Assembly: GCA_015064855.1 (NCBI GenBank)
Contig: SVRK01000004.1
Coordinates: forward strand, 193,445-232,045
Direction of reading: 5' to 3'
Length of the DNA stretch: 38,601 nucleotides
DNA from: Oscillospiraceae bacterium
GTDB taxonomy: Bacteria > Bacillota > Clostridia > Oscillospirales > CAG-272
The position numbers and the translations under genes were made by a program. This document shows, piece after piece, positions 1-6,664 of the stretch. Position 1 is the stretch's first letter, and every line of letters starts with the position of its first letter. The notes below the pieces were generated by a model that was given only the letters and a program-made list of their open reading frames with translations, was not told the origin of the DNA and searched no databases.

Positions 1-223
1 GATAAATAAGAGCCATAAGAGCGGAATATTGAAGCTGATTTATAAGTCTAAAATAAGATTCGTGGTCGTTGTTTTTAATTACGTCAAAAACGGTTCTTGG
101 CGCGATTGGTTGACCATTAAAATACTTATCATATTCGTTTTTTAAGTCTTGGCGAAGACGAACGTAGTCGTCACTTGTGCGTACGTTTTCCCAAAATTTG
201 GGGTTCTTTGCAAATTCTAGCAT
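1..223 (-). CDS. 5' part of a leftward gene, possibly heparinase II/III-like
   Basis: This is the first 74 codons of a leftward gene that runs off the left edge. The ATG complement is at 221-223 and is preceded by a GGAG ribosome site (complement of 231-234). The visible protein begins MLEFAKNPKFWENVR and continues as a soluble, charged stretch with no signal peptide. From memory the opening resembles the N-terminus of heparinase II/III-type polysaccharide lyases of Firmicutes (an 'FAK..EFWE.VR' opening followed by an aromatic helical segment), but no catalytic region is visible and the assignment is weak. It has its own promoter with an operator-like palindrome at the predicted transcript start, which suggests regulated expression, as would suit a sugar-degrading enzyme. 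Confidence 0.5.
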   Translation of the reverse strand, partial: MLEFAKNPKFWENVRTSDDYVRLRQDLKNEYDKYFNGQPIAPRTVFDVIKNNDHESYFRLINQLQYSALMALIY

Positions 224-238
224 AATGTTTCTCCTATA

Positions 239-256
239 AATTGTCATTTGACAATT
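239..256. promoter_or_regulatory. operator-like palindrome (AATTGTCA-TT-TGACAATT)
   Basis: Perfect 8-base arms with a 2-base centre. It overlaps the predicted transcription start of the left-edge gene and lies just upstream of its ribosome site, the place expected for a repressor operator. A 5' UTR hairpin is the alternative. The cognate regulator is not visible in the window. Confidence 0.5.
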
Positions 257-258
257 TA

Positions 259-287
259 AGTATATCACGCATTATCTTAAAAATCAA
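259..287 (-). promoter_or_regulatory. sigma-A promoter of the left-edge gene
   Basis: Read on the minus strand, TTGATT (282-287) and TATACT (259-264) are separated by 17 bases, with a TG one base upstream of the -10 box (extended -10). The predicted start near 252 lies inside the palindrome at 239-256. Confidence 0.6.
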
Positions 288-338
288 TCGTTAAAGGGAA
301 TTTTAGAGCGCAAAAATCTGCCAAAACCGACTTTTCTC

Positions 339-368
339 TTGACAAAATAATATAATTTATTGTATAAT
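339..368 (+). promoter_or_regulatory. promoter of mscL
   Basis: TTGACA at 339-344 and TATAAT at 363-368 with an 18-base spacer. Both hexamers are consensus. The start codon lies about 30 bases further on. Confidence 0.7.
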
Positions 369-398
369 TTTTATATCAAAACTAAAAGGAGAATAAAA

Positions 399-1061
399 AT
401 GAAGAAAATTGCTAACGAGTTTAAGACCTTTATAACTCGTGGTAACGTAGTTGACATGGCTGTCGGCGTTATCATAGGCGGTGCGTTTACCGGCGTTGTT
501 AATGGCCTTTCTAACTTTATCTTAAAACCAATTATCAACTGGATTTTGGCTATGGTTCTCGGCAAAGACGGTCTTTCCGGCGTTATCACACCACTTTCAA
601 TGAGTCAGCAAATTGATGCAAATGGCGAGCTTGTTTGGAAGCTTAATTCAGTTGGTAAAATCGCACTTGATGCAAACGGAGATAAAATTCCAGTTTGGGA
701 TCTTGCAAACTCAATTTACATCGACTGGGGCTCATTCATCAGCGCAATCATCAACTTCTTGCTAATCGCAGTTGTTCTTTTCACAATCGTTAAGGTTATT
801 AACACTGTAAGAGCAAACCACGAAAAGATGACAAACCTTGTAATCAATGGTAAGGTTACAAAGGAAGAAAAGAAGGAAATGAAGGCTCTTGGCTATGATT
901 TCAGAAGCGATGCTGACATTGAGGTTTACCGCGCACAAAAGAAGGCGGATGCAGACAAGGCAGCAGCTGAAGCGGCAGAGGCAGCAGCGATTGAAAGAGC
1001 AAACAATCCTACTACTGAGGATTTGCTTAAGGATATTCGTGATCTACTTAAAAATAAGTAA
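399..1061 (+). CDS. mscL: large-conductance mechanosensitive channel MscL
   Basis: MscL is a homopentameric inner-membrane channel that opens under membrane tension to release solutes on hypo-osmotic shock. The N-terminus (MKKIANEFKTFITRGNVVDMA, then AVGVIIGGAF) is the family's S1 helix and pore-lining TM1. TM2 is at about residues 112-133, and the last residues (EDLLKDIRDLLKNK) match the C-terminal bundle helix. The start chosen is the ATG at 399, 9 bases after AAGGAG; an upstream in-frame ATG at 360 lies within the promoter. At 220 residues it is much longer than the usual 130-150. The extra length is in the extracellular loop (about 55-110) and in a charged, Ala-rich segment (about 140-200) before the terminal helix. 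Single-gene unit with its own promoter and terminator. Confidence 0.95.
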   Translation: MKKIANEFKTFITRGNVVDMAVGVIIGGAFTGVVNGLSNFILKPIINWILAMVLGKDGLSGVITPLSMSQQIDANGELVWKLNSVGKIALDANGDKIPVWDLANSIYIDWGSFISAIINFLLIAVVLFTIVKVINTVRANHEKMTNLVINGKVTKEEKKEMKALGYDFRSDADIEVYRAQKKADADKAAAEAAEAAAIERANNPTTEDLLKDIRDLLKNK

Positions 1062-1086
1062 GACAGAAAACACACAAGGAATAACT

Positions 1087-1117
1087 AAAAAAGCACACCA
1101 TTTGGTGTGCTTTTTAA
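1087..1117 (+). terminator. terminator after mscL
   Basis: AAAAAGCACACC pairs with GGTGTGCTTTTT around an ATTT-type loop and ends in a T-run. It lies 26 bases after the mscL stop. Confidence 0.85.
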
Positions 1118-1187
1118 TTGGTGTAAAATTTGTCCGACTCTCGGTTTATAGGATTTTATAAAAGCATTTTGAAAATTCTTTGTTCGT

Positions 1188-2198
1188 TTATTTCGTCAAT
1201 TCGCCACGCAAATCAGCTTCCATAAGCTCTTTGATTTTTTCACTCGAATAGCCCTTTGAGAAAAGGTAATAGAGCTTTGCAACGGCAGCCTCGGTTGTCA
1301 TGTCGTAGCCACTTACTGCGCCCGCCTCAACAAGAGGGGAGCTTGTGGCGTATGCGCCGAGGGTTACTGTGCCCTGTGGGCATTGTGAGCAGACGGTTAC
1401 TATTGACCCTGCGTTAAATGCTTTTTTTATAATAGGTAAAAGCGTGTGTCCTTCGCCGGGGATATTACCTGCGCCAAAGGTTTCAAGCACGATGCCCTTT
1501 AATTTTTCTGTCATAAGTGTGTCAAAAATAGGGAACGAAATGCCCGGGAAAATCTTTAAAACGCCAATTGGCACACTTTCAAGACGGCAGAGGGAAAACT
1601 CCGTATCTTCACTTTTTTGTGGTGCAAATGGCAAATATCTTATGCTAATGCCTGCTTCGGCAAGACGCGGACAGTTGGGGGAGTCAAATGCCAATAGTCC
1701 ATCAGCCGACATTTTTGTTGCACGATTACCACGAAGCAAACGTCCACCAAAGTATAGGCACACCTCGTTTATCATACCGCTACCCGCTATTAAAATCGAC
1801 GTTACAAGGTTATCACGTCCGTCACTTCTTATCTCGCAAAGCGGAATTTGTGAGCCTGTCAAAATTATAGGCTTATTTGAATTTTCGAGCATAAAGGAAA
1901 GAGCGGAGCTAGTATACGCCATTGTATCCGTGCCGTGTAAAATAACAAAGCCGTCATAGGAAGCGTATCTTTTTGCAACCTCTTCACCTATTCTGTTCCA
2001 GTCCTCAACCGCCATATCAGACGAATCAAGGAGCGGTGACATCTCGTAAAAATCAATTTCAGGCATTATCTCGGTTTTTAAATCGGCTATTGTGTCAAGG
2101 ATTGTCTCAAGATATCCCTCTTTGGGGAAATATCCGTTTTTTCCCTTAACCATACCGATTGTGCCACCCGCGTGGATTAAGCAAATACGTTTTTTCAT
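1188..2198 (-). CDS. ansA: L-asparaginase, type I (cytoplasmic)
   Basis: Hydrolyses L-asparagine to aspartate and ammonia. The 336-residue protein has both family signatures: HAGGTIGM at residues 9-16, containing the nucleophilic threonine T13, and ILHGTDTMAYTSSALSFML at about 87-104, with the second catalytic Thr-Asp pair T90-D91. It has no signal peptide, consistent with the cytoplasmic type I group. The start is the ATG at 2198, which has AAGGAAAG just upstream; the open frame extends ten codons further but without a ribosome site. It stands alone, divergent from the FMN riboswitch and ribU. No asnB, aspartase or transporter gene is adjacent. Confidence 0.93.
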   Translation of the reverse strand: MKKRICLIHAGGTIGMVKGKNGYFPKEGYLETILDTIADLKTEIMPEIDFYEMSPLLDSSDMAVEDWNRIGEEVAKRYASYDGFVILHGTDTMAYTSSALSFMLENSNKPIILTGSQIPLCEIRSDGRDNLVTSILIAGSGMINEVCLYFGGRLLRGNRATKMSADGLLAFDSPNCPRLAEAGISIRYLPFAPQKSEDTEFSLCRLESVPIGVLKIFPGISFPIFDTLMTEKLKGIVLETFGAGNIPGEGHTLLPIIKKAFNAGSIVTVCSQCPQGTVTLGAYATSSPLVEAGAVSGYDMTTEAAVAKLYYLFSKGYSSEKIKELMEADLRGELTK

Positions 2199-2268
2199 AT
2201 ATCTTTCCTTTTTTGTCAAAAATTCCACTTATATTTTATCATAAGGTTATCGTTTTGTAAATAAAAAC

Positions 2269-2297
2269 TTGACACAAGCATAAAATAGTGTTAGAAT
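2269..2297 (+). promoter_or_regulatory. promoter of the FMN riboswitch-ribU transcript
   Basis: TTGACA at 2269-2274 and TAGAAT at 2292-2297 with a 17-base spacer. The predicted start near 2304 lies just before the riboswitch aptamer. Confidence 0.7.
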
Positions 2298-2315
2298 GTT
2301 AGAGTAAATTAAATA

Positions 2316-2428
2316 ATATCTTCGGGGCAAGGTGAAATTCCTTATCGGCGGTAAAGTCCGCGAGCGCGAAAGCGCAGACTTGGTTAGTTTCCAAGACCGG
2401 CAGTATAGTCTGAATGGGAGAAGATAAG
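2316..2428 (+). ncRNA. FMN riboswitch (RFN element)
   Basis: The conserved RFN core is directly readable: GGGGCAAGGTGAAATTCC, then GGCGGTAAAGTCCGCGAGC, a variable stem, GACTTGGTTAGTTTCCAA, and GGCAGTATAGTCTGAATGGG, closed by the terminal pair ATATCTTC / GAAGATA. It binds flavin mononucleotide. An intrinsic terminator follows at 2456-2485 before ribU, so the expected mechanism is FMN-induced transcription termination, shutting off riboflavin uptake when flavin is plentiful. Confidence 0.96.
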
Positions 2429-2455
2429 AGGGCGCATTTTGTGTGCCCAAGCTTC

Positions 2456-2485
2456 GCCCGCCTCTTTGCTAGGCGGTTTTTTTAC
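2456..2485 (+). terminator. riboswitch expression-platform terminator
   Basis: CCGCC (2458-2462) pairs with GGCGG (2472-2476) and is followed by seven T residues, between the FMN aptamer and the ribU start. The run before it (from about 2429) could form the alternative antiterminator with the aptamer's 3' side. Confidence 0.75.
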
Positions 2486-2512
2486 GCCCTGATTTGATTT
2501 TAGCGAGGAAAA

Positions 2513-3154
2513 ATGATAACAAAAACAAAAAAATTAGTAATGCTTGGCTTGTTTTCCGCTATTGCATTTTTGTTTACGAATATAGGTAATTTAATTCCCA
2601 TAAGATTTGCAGGATTTTTGAGCTTTGACCCAAAGGACGCAATTATTGTTATTGCCAGTCTTGCACTTGGGCCGTCTACCGCTATTATAATTAGTGTGGT
2701 GGTCGCCTTTCTCGAGCTTATAACTATTAGCTCAACAGGGATAATAGGCTTTATTATGAATGTAATAGCCAGCTGCTCTTTTGCGCTTATCCCGGCTATC
2801 ATATATAAAACGTTTCGCACCTTTAAAAGTGCAATGTCAAGCCTTTTTATTTCGTCTGTGATAACGATTTTACTAATGCTGCTTTGGAACTTCCTTGTAA
2901 CTCCGATTTATATGCACGTGCCAAGGCAGGTGGTTGAGGGGATGCTTATACCGGTGTTTTTGCCGTTTAACGCACTAAAATGCTTAATGAACACAATTCT
3001 TGTTGCATTTCTTTATAAGCCGTTTGTTAAAATTTTGAGAAGGGTTGGACTTTTGCCACCCTCAAGAAGGATAAAAAGAGAAGCAAAAGGCATCAAGCCG
3101 ACACCCGTTATTGTGGTAAATCAATATGTAAGATGTGCTAAAAACAAACATTAA
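2513..3154 (+). CDS. ribU: riboflavin ECF transporter substrate-binding component RibU
   Basis: S-component of an energy-coupling-factor transporter that captures riboflavin in the membrane and works with a shared EcfA/EcfT module, which is not in this window. The 213-residue protein is very hydrophobic with about six membrane segments, and the N-terminal MLGLFSAIAFLFTN and PKDAIIVIASLALGP stretches are typical of the ECF S-component fold. The FMN riboswitch upstream makes the riboflavin assignment firm. The ATG at 2513 has GAGGA six bases before it. The C-terminal 40 residues are basic and cytoplasmic. Flavin-repressed through the riboswitch. Confidence 0.92.
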   Translation: MITKTKKLVMLGLFSAIAFLFTNIGNLIPIRFAGFLSFDPKDAIIVIASLALGPSTAIIISVVVAFLELITISSTGIIGFIMNVIASCSFALIPAIIYKTFRTFKSAMSSLFISSVITILLMLLWNFLVTPIYMHVPRQVVEGMLIPVFLPFNALKCLMNTILVAFLYKPFVKILRRVGLLPPSRRIKREAKGIKPTPVIVVNQYVRCAKNKH

Positions 3155-3179
3155 AAGCGTGGTTATTCACGCTTTTTTT
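3153..3179 (+). terminator. terminator after ribU
   Basis: AAAAGCGTG and CACGCTTTT flank a GTTATT loop and are followed by a T-run. The hairpin begins inside the ribU stop codon. Confidence 0.85.
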
Positions 3180-3231
3180 GTATATTTGTTGCTTTTTTTA
3201 TGCGTATATGGTAAATTAGAAGCATAAGGGG

Positions 3232-4749
3232 GTGTTTATTATCAAGCATACAAGATTTATATATTTAATATGTGCGATTTTATCTGTTCTTTTGATATTC
3301 CCATCGTGCGGTGGAACAGGCGAGAGTGAAACCGAAACAGAAACCGCAACAGAAACCGAGACAGAAACCGAGACAGAAACTGAAACCGCAACAGAAACAG
3401 AAATCGAGACAGAAACAGAAACCGAGACAGAAACTGAAACCGAGACAGAAACCGAGACCGAAACCGAGACCGAAACCGAAACGGAAACAGAGACCGAAAC
3501 AGAAACAGAAACAGAAACTGAGACCGAAACGGAAACCGAGACAGAAACCGAAACCGAGACAGAAACTGAGCCCGAACCCGAGCCTGAGGCTGTGGATTTG
3601 AATATAGTAAGCGATGGAACAAGTGATTTTATAATTGTTTATCAAAGAAACAATCAAAAATTAGCCGAGGTGGCAAGTGATTTGTCACAGTATTTCCAAA
3701 GTGCGTATGGCGTTTCAATTCCTTTTTATGAAAATGGACGCGCGCCGTCACCAAAAACAAGCAGAATCGTTTTAGGCTCGGCATCAACTAACTATAAATT
3801 TATCGAAGGTAAGCTCGCAAAAACAAACGATTTCATAATTGACGTTTGTGGAGACGACCTGTTTTTAACCGCATCAAGCGAGCGTCTTTATCCTTATCTT
3901 TTAGCTTTCGCAAAAAATCAATTTTTCTTTAGCGAGGACAAGAATAACCTCGTTATAGAGAAGGATGCATATTTTTCATTAAAGGAGTCGGAATATAAGG
4001 ATATAAACTACGCAGAGTACTACAAATCATTGAATGGAAGCTACGATTACAACAAGCTGACAGAGATATTCAAGGCAGAAACCTACACGGTGGGAGATAC
4101 CACCATTCCTTATAGAATTTATGTTCCGTCAGATTATGACCAGACCAAGAAATATCCTGTTTTGACCATATTACACGGGGCAGGGGAACGAGGAAATGAC
4201 AACGTTTCACAGCTTGTAAATATGGTGTCGGAGATGTTCAACCAAGAAAACTCCAAATACGTAGATGCGATTATTATTTGCCCGCAATGTCCAGGCGGTC
4301 AGCAGTGGGTTGATACTCCTTGGGCAAACGGAAATTATAGCATTGATGCAGTTAAGGAGTCAAATGAGCTATCCGCCGTTATGGATATTTTAGAGGGCGT
4401 AGGCTCAACCTATTCAACTGACACAGACCGCTACTACGTAATGGGCATTTCAATGGGTGGCTTTGGCGCTTGGGATATGGTAATGCGCCATACAGACGTA
4501 TTTTCAAAGGCGGTTTGTCTTTGCGGTGGCGGAGACGTTTCGCAAGCGGGCAAGCTGGTAAACACACCTATTTGGGTGGTGCATAGCTCAAACGACACTA
4601 TCGTTCCATATGAAGGAAGCGAGGCAATGAGTCAAGCGATAAAGGACGCAGGCGGAGAGCTTTGTGTGTTTGAGACGAAGAATTCGGGGCATAACGTATG
4701 GTCATATGCGGGAAGTAGCACTGACATTGCCAACTGGTTGCTTGGATAG
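3232..4749 (+). CDS. lipoprotein alpha/beta-hydrolase (esterase) with a Thr-Glu linker
   Basis: Predicted surface-anchored serine esterase. The N-terminus is a lipoprotein signal ending FPSC (C26 counted from the GTG). Residues 31-113 are an almost pure Thr-Glu repeat. Residues 121-250 form a separate domain resembling the non-catalytic N-terminal domains of some glycoside hydrolases (IVLGSAS motif). Residues 265-505 are an alpha/beta-hydrolase of the feruloyl/acetyl esterase or PHB-depolymerase-like type, with nucleophile S407 in GISMGG, D455 in SSNDTIV and H487 in SGHNVW. The likely job is removing ester groups from plant polysaccharide outside the cell; the substrate is unknown. Start problem: the only in-frame conventional start, GTG at 3232, lies inside the AAGGGGGTG ribosome site (3226-3234), so initiation may be at ATT 3238 or ATC 3241. 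A weak promoter-like pair (TTGCTT 3189, TAAATT 3212) lies just upstream. Confidence 0.85.
   Translation: MFIIKHTRFIYLICAILSVLLIFPSCGGTGESETETETATETETETETETETATETEIETETETETETETETETETETETETETETETETETETETETETETETETETETETEPEPEPEAVDLNIVSDGTSDFIIVYQRNNQKLAEVASDLSQYFQSAYGVSIPFYENGRAPSPKTSRIVLGSASTNYKFIEGKLAKTNDFIIDVCGDDLFLTASSERLYPYLLAFAKNQFFFSEDKNNLVIEKDAYFSLKESEYKDINYAEYYKSLNGSYDYNKLTEIFKAETYTVGDTTIPYRIYVPSDYDQTKKYPVLTILHGAGERGNDNVSQLVNMVSEMFNQENSKYVDAIIICPQCPGGQQWVDTPWANGNYSIDAVKESNELSAVMDILEGVGSTYSTDTDRYYVMGISMGGFGAWDMVMRHTDVFSKAVCLCGGGDVSQAGKLVNTPIWVVHSSNDTIVPYEGSEAMSQAIKDAGGELCVFETKNSGHNVWSYAGSSTDIANWLLG
3322..3570 (+). repeat. Thr-Glu coding repeat (dipeptide linker)
   Basis: About 83 codons alternate ACN and GAR with rare Ala or Ile interruptions. 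Synonymous codons are mixed rather than copied, so the peptide pattern is conserved more strictly than the DNA pattern. It creates spurious long open frames on both strands. A related linker occurs in the lipoprotein at 33740. Confidence 0.9.
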
Positions 4750-4863
4750 AGGGCGCAAGGACCGGGTAAAACCGAAATCACATAAAATTAACAATCAAAC
4801 CATCCTAATATAGTAGGGACACCATTGGTCATCTGCTATCCCAAATAAAGTAAATATAAGGTC

Positions 4864-4897
4864 GGAAACGCACACCATTCGGTGTGCGTTTCCCTCT
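4864..4897 (+). terminator. terminator after the esterase gene
   Basis: GGAAACGCACACC (4864-4876) pairs perfectly with GGTGTGCGTTTCC (4881-4893) around ATTC. The tail (CTCTTGT) is only weakly T-rich. It lies 115 bases past the stop. Confidence 0.7.
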
Positions 4898-4902
4898 TGT
4901 GA

Positions 4903-4988
4903 TTTCTATACGCGACCGCGTCCTCTACCGTGCAAAGCACGCCGACGTTGACACGTTCGCGCATTTTTTCTCCGCCCTTGTCCCTCAG
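4903..4988. repeat. dispersed repeat family A, copy 1
   Basis: Shares with 18401-18486 and 23293-23380 the pattern CTAT/AA-A-CGCGACC, then a CTACCGTGCAAAGCACGCCGACG core (an ACCGTGC/GCACG hairpin), then TTCGCGC and a CTTGTCCCTC end. Each copy sits immediately 3' of a terminator hairpin. Confidence 0.65.
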
Positions 4989-5069
4989 GAGAAGTGAGGG
5001 CGCAGGGTAAATGAGGGCGCAGGATAGGTAGGGCATAATCGTTCATACATTTTAACGTTAATTTCGTTG

Positions 5070-5127
5070 GTCATTCTGAACGAAGTGAAGAATCTCAAAA
5101 GGGAACCTTCGGCAGGCTCAGGATGAC
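5070..5127. repeat. GTCAT-ended palindromic repeat
   Basis: Begins GTCATTCTGAACGAAG and ends CTTCGGCAGGCTCAGGATGAC, so the ends are imperfect inverted repeats. This is a REP-like element; sequences of the CTGAGCCTGCCGAAGG / TCATTCTGA type are known from many bacterial genomes. One copy is seen in the window. Confidence 0.6.
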
Positions 5128-5139
5128 AAAGTGTGTCAT

Positions 5140-5183
5140 TTGTAGGGGACGGTGCCTTCGACGTCGCGCTTTCCAAGGCGTGC
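5140..5183. repeat. dispersed repeat family B, copy 1
   Basis: TTGTAGGGGACGGTGCC followed by TTCGACGTCGCG. The first 17 bases are identical to 13472-13488, and the start is shared with 19320-19348. Confidence 0.65.
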
Positions 5184-5194
5184 CGAATTTAATT

Positions 5195-5230
5195 AAAAAA
5201 GGTACTGACTTTAAATCAGTACCTTTTGTT
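5195..5230 (-). terminator. terminator of the SulP gene
   Basis: AAAAGGTACTGA and TCAGTACCTTTT (12 base pairs) flank CTTTAAA. On the minus strand the hairpin is followed by a T-run. It begins right at the stop codon of the leftward SulP gene. Confidence 0.8.
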
Positions 5231-6496
5231 TTATTTCAAATTTTCTCTTTTGGTTGTTTTTGGTTTTCTAAACAGATAGAAAATGAACGCGACAACAAGG
5301 CCGATAGCGATTGCGACAACGAGGTCGAAGACTATCGTTAGAATAAACGTTAGAACTAGCACGATAACGTCTGTTTTCGGTGCGGTTTTGCATATATGGA
5401 AGAAATGCTTATATTCGCACATATTGTATGCGACCATTAAAAGAACTGCGGCAATAACGGGCATTGGGATAAAAGATGCAAGAGGCATAAGCAAGACAAG
5501 AACAAGTAGCAAAACGAGTGCGTGGACCATGCCTGAAATAGGGGAGCGACCACCGTTTTTAACGTTTGCAGAGGTTCTTGCAATTGCGCCAGTTGCGGGG
5601 ATGCCACCAAAAAGACCGGAGGCAATGTTGCCAAGACCTTGTGCAATTAGCTCGGTGTTTGAATTGTGCTTATCGTTAATCATCTTGTCGGAAACCACAC
5701 AGGAAAGAAGTGATTCAATAGATGCAAGAATTGCAATAGTAAATGCGTCGGGGATAAGCGCAATTATTTTGTCGGTTGAAAATTCGGGAATTTGAAGCTT
5801 CGGAAATCCTGAATTAATTGTATACAAATCACCGATTGTCATAACGTCGAGATTAAAGAGCGCAACAACGATAGCACCTATAATAACAACAACTAAAGAG
5901 CCGGGGATTTTTTTGTTGATTTTTGGCCATACAAAAAGAAGAACAAGGGAAAGTAAGCCAACTATAAAGCCGACAGGGTTAAAGGTTGCGATATTGTGCA
6001 AAAGCGCTTCGATTTTTTCCATCGATTCAACGGGAGATGCTCCGCCAAAGGACATACCGAAAAAGTCCTTTAATTGACCGATGACGATAGTAACGGCAAT
6101 GCCTGCGGTAAATCCAACGGTTATGGTTGTTGGAATATATTTAATTAGAGAGCCGACACGCAAAAGACCAAACAAAATAAGGATAATGCCAGCCATAATT
6201 GTTGCAATGATAAGCCCGTCAAATCCTTGTGTTGCAATAATTCCCGCAACTATTGTGGCAAAGGCTGCGGTTGGACCTGAAATATTAACCAAGCTTCCGC
6301 CGAAGAACGAGATAACAAATCCCGCAACGATAGCGGTGTAAAGACCCTGTACAGGCTCCGCTCCTGATGCAATGGCTAGTGCAATAGAGAGGGGAAGCGC
6401 TATAATAGCAACGATTATACCGGCAACAACGTCGTTTACAAATTGCTTTTTATTGTAGTTTTTTAATGAAAATAGCTTTGGCTGAAAGACCTTCAT
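5231..6496 (-). CDS. SulP-family anion transporter without STAS domain
   Basis: Membrane transporter of the SLC26/SulP family, which moves sulfate, bicarbonate or other inorganic or dicarboxylic anions. The 421-residue protein carries the family core: PLSIALAIASGAEPVQGLYTAIVAG near residues 35-59, SGPTAAFATIV, and about eleven hydrophobic segments. It stops about 10 residues after the last membrane segment (LFRKPKTTKRENLK), so the cytoplasmic STAS domain of typical SulP proteins is absent. The start is the ATG at 6496, eight bases after GAGG; the open frame extends 26 codons further through the promoter. Monocistronic, divergent from the GH92 gene. The substrate cannot be told from sequence; short STAS-less forms include bicarbonate and sulfate transporters. 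Confidence 0.88.
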   Translation of the reverse strand: MKVFQPKLFSLKNYNKKQFVNDVVAGIIVAIIALPLSIALAIASGAEPVQGLYTAIVAGFVISFFGGSLVNISGPTAAFATIVAGIIATQGFDGLIIATIMAGIILILFGLLRVGSLIKYIPTTITVGFTAGIAVTIVIGQLKDFFGMSFGGASPVESMEKIEALLHNIATFNPVGFIVGLLSLVLLFVWPKINKKIPGSLVVVIIGAIVVALFNLDVMTIGDLYTINSGFPKLQIPEFSTDKIIALIPDAFTIAILASIESLLSCVVSDKMINDKHNSNTELIAQGLGNIASGLFGGIPATGAIARTSANVKNGGRSPISGMVHALVLLLVLVLLMPLASFIPMPVIAAVLLMVAYNMCEYKHFFHICKTAPKTDVIVLVLTFILTIVFDLVVAIAIGLVVAFIFYLFRKPKTTKRENLK

Positions 6497-6545
6497 AATA
6501 CCTACCTCGCAAAAAATAAAAAATGTAAAAATATTAACGAAGGAT

Positions 6546-6574
6546 ATTATACATTCGTCAATCATGTTTGTCAA
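6546..6574 (-). promoter_or_regulatory. promoter of the SulP gene
   Basis: On the minus strand TTGACA (6569-6574) and TATAAT (6546-6551) are separated by exactly 17 bases, a full consensus pair. Confidence 0.8.
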
Positions 6575-6601
6575 TAACTTAATTAAGAATTAATTAAAAA
6601 C

Positions 6602-6630
6602 TTGAAAAATGTCTTGAAATAGTCTATAAT
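6602..6630 (+). promoter_or_regulatory. promoter of the GH92 gene
   Basis: TTGAAA (6602-6607) and TATAAT (6625-6630) with a 17-base spacer. The predicted start is about 28 bases before the ATG. Confidence 0.7.
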
Positions 6631-6664
6631 TATATGGAAGAAACAGTCATTAGGGGGATGCTTG

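Larger units (their letters stand above)
4750..5194. other. gene-free interval with terminator and dispersed repeats
   Basis: No credible coding sequence is visible. The interval holds a perfect 13-base-pair terminator hairpin (4864-4893), a family A repeat (4903-4988), a GTCAT-ended palindromic repeat (5070-5127) and a family B repeat (5140-5183). The segment at 4811-4853 (GTAGGGACACCATTGGTCAT) may be a decayed member of family B. All short open frames here lack ribosome sites and recognisable products. Confidence 0.7.

Noticed and set aside
360..398. Upstream in-frame start for mscL at 360
   Set aside because: It lies on the -10 box of the promoter and would precede the transcript start; the ATG at 399 has the ribosome site and begins the conserved MscL sequence.
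2247..2450. Leftward 67-codon open frame
   Set aside because: Lies entirely on the complement of the FMN riboswitch, whose conserved bases explain the sequence.
3257..3657. Long open frames on the opposite strand and in other frames across the Thr-Glu repeat
   Set aside because: They arise because the repeat lacks stop codons in several frames. They have Arg/Phe- or Gly/Cys/Phe-rich low-complexity products, no ribosome sites and no recognisable domain.
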